From contig JAFUQL010000321.1 in the NCBI GenBank assembly GCA_017472375.1, positions 1-5,585 on the forward strand: a DNA stretch of 5,585 nucleotides, in the 5' to 3' direction. Of the stretch, positions 4,917-5,585 are shown in pieces (within the stretch, counting starts at the first letter, position 1; every line of letters starts with the position of its first letter). The position numbers and the translations under genes were made by a program. The DNA comes from Oscillospiraceae bacterium. GTDB taxonomy: Bacteria > Bacillota > Clostridia > Oscillospirales > Ruminococcaceae. The notes beneath the pieces were generated by a model that was not told the origin of the DNA, made no database searches, and saw only the letters and a program-made list of their open reading frames with translations.

Positions 4917-5585
4917 TTATGCAATGGCGAACCCGCCGGGCTCCCAGCTCCAGCTTCCGTCCTCCGCGCGCTGGGCGGTGCAGTCGTTGAGCATGATCGC
5001 CCCGAGCCCGCTGCGCCATTTCTCGGCGCGGAACATGAGCCGGTCGGCAAAGCTGTTCACCGTCTCCGCCGGGACGATCTCAAAGTAGACGCCGTCCTCC
5101 CAGTACAGCTCCTTCTCGTTGATGTAGCCCGCGTCCGCCAGCTCCTGCCAGCTGCCGCTCAGGGCTTCCAGCCCGTGGAGCTCCGCGAAGCGCCAGATCA
5201 CACCGCCCCTTTCAGCCACATTCAGCGAGCGAAGCTGCCCGTCCGCGCCGGTGATGAGCAGGCTCTCCGGCAGATAAATGCCCGCCCGCACCGCCTCGTG
5301 GTTCAGGGCATCGTCATCCCGCCACAGGAACTCCAGCACGTCCAGCAGCAGACCGCACACATCGTCCGCGTTCTCGGTCCGGGCCCGCAGCTCCTGCACC
5401 CGGGAGAACTGCGCCGGGTAGGTCGCCATCACATCGCCGTCGGTGATGACCTCCACCAGCATCCCGTCCCGCAGGTCGGCGGCGGTGGCCGCCTCGCCGT
5501 CCACGAACACCGGCTTATCCCCCACGGTCATGCGGTACAGCTCCGGGTAGTCTCCCTGCCCCGCCAGCATCAGGCTGCCCTCCTC
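4917..5585 (-). CDS. Hypothetical protein with possible DUF3221-like domain (5' end probably outside window)
   Basis: I do not recognise the family with confidence. Numbering from the ATG at 5570 (217 residues), residues 1-55 resemble the second half of a small beta-barrel of the DUF3221 kind seen in Firmicute lipoproteins, with GDKPVFVDG, LRDGMLVEVITDGDVMATYPAQF (in part). Residues 69-98 are probably helical and acidic. The C-terminal part shows RLMFRAEKWRSGLGAIMLND, a DC pair (C197) and an aromatic end, DGSWSWEPGG. The frame is open through the right edge (codons for EEGSL), which fits a preceding beta strand, so I favour a truncated gene whose signal peptide or N-terminus lies outside. A GAGGAGG at 5579-5585 sits 8 nt before the 5570 ATG, so that start remains possible. 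No membrane segment is visible in this part. The stop at 4917 is 38 bp before the rpmE promoter, with no clear terminator between. Confidence 0.8.
   Translation of the reverse strand, partial: EEGSLMLAGQGDYPELYRMTVGDKPVFVDGEAATAADLRDGMLVEVITDGDVMATYPAQFSRVQELRARTENADDVCGLLLDVLEFLWRDDDALNHEAVRAGIYLPESLLITGADGQLRSLNVAERGGVIWRFAELHGLEALSGSWQELADAGYINEKELYWEDGVYFEIVPAETVNSFADRLMFRAEKWRSGLGAIMLNDCTAQRAEDGSWSWEPGGFAIA

Noticed and set aside
4895..4918. A terminator after the unrecognised gene at the right edge
   Set aside because: The only pairing is AAAA-GC/GC-TTTT with a bulge and no following T-run on the minus strand. It is too weak to call, so that gene may run on into rpmE.

Overview
The window is a GC-rich stretch of housekeeping genes, all on the minus strand. 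It most resembles a Clostridia-type Firmicute, and I lean towards the Faecalibacterium/Gemmiger/Subdoligranulum group of Oscillospiraceae. The reasons are high GC with strong G/C preference at third codon positions, AAGGAGG-type ribosome binding sites in AT-poor DNA, a short SigA-like region 1.1 in RpoD, a zinc-type (C+) ribosomal protein L31, and the gene order dGTPase-like, dnaG, rpoD. The genus is inference; the Firmicute assignment is firmer.

Layout in the direction of transcription, from the right edge leftwards. (1) 5585-4917: the C-terminal part of an unrecognised protein that probably begins outside the window. (2) 4878-4466: a self-contained rpmE unit. It has a perfect consensus promoter (TTGACA, 17 bp, TATAAT), a leader of about 128 nt that can fold, the rpmE gene (66 aa, L31), and a textbook intrinsic terminator. 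(3) 4432-3812: yigZ, an IMPACT/UPF0029-family gene, squeezed directly behind the rpmE terminator with no visible promoter of its own. (4) 3811-3636: an AT-rich intergenic region with two inverted repeats, A/T tracts and a TATAAT -10 box pointing into the next operon. (5) 3635-1: the operon dgt-like HD-domain dNTPase, dnaG primase, rpoD (housekeeping sigma factor, cut by the left edge after region 2).

The last operon is a version of the macromolecular synthesis operon: priming of replication and promoter recognition are co-transcribed, here preceded by a dNTP triphosphohydrolase that could tune nucleotide pools. L31 belongs to the 50S ribosomal subunit. YigZ is of uncertain function.

I found no mobile element, CRISPR array, tRNA or rRNA, and no evidence of a wholly new system. 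The most unusual signals are these: a 58-codon stop-free extension in frame with rpoD that fills the whole dnaG-rpoD gap, with coding-like composition only in its first part; a perfect GC-rich hairpin just before the rpoD ribosome binding site; the structured rpmE leader; the yigZ gene trapped behind a terminator; and the A-tract/inverted-repeat region before the dgt operon.
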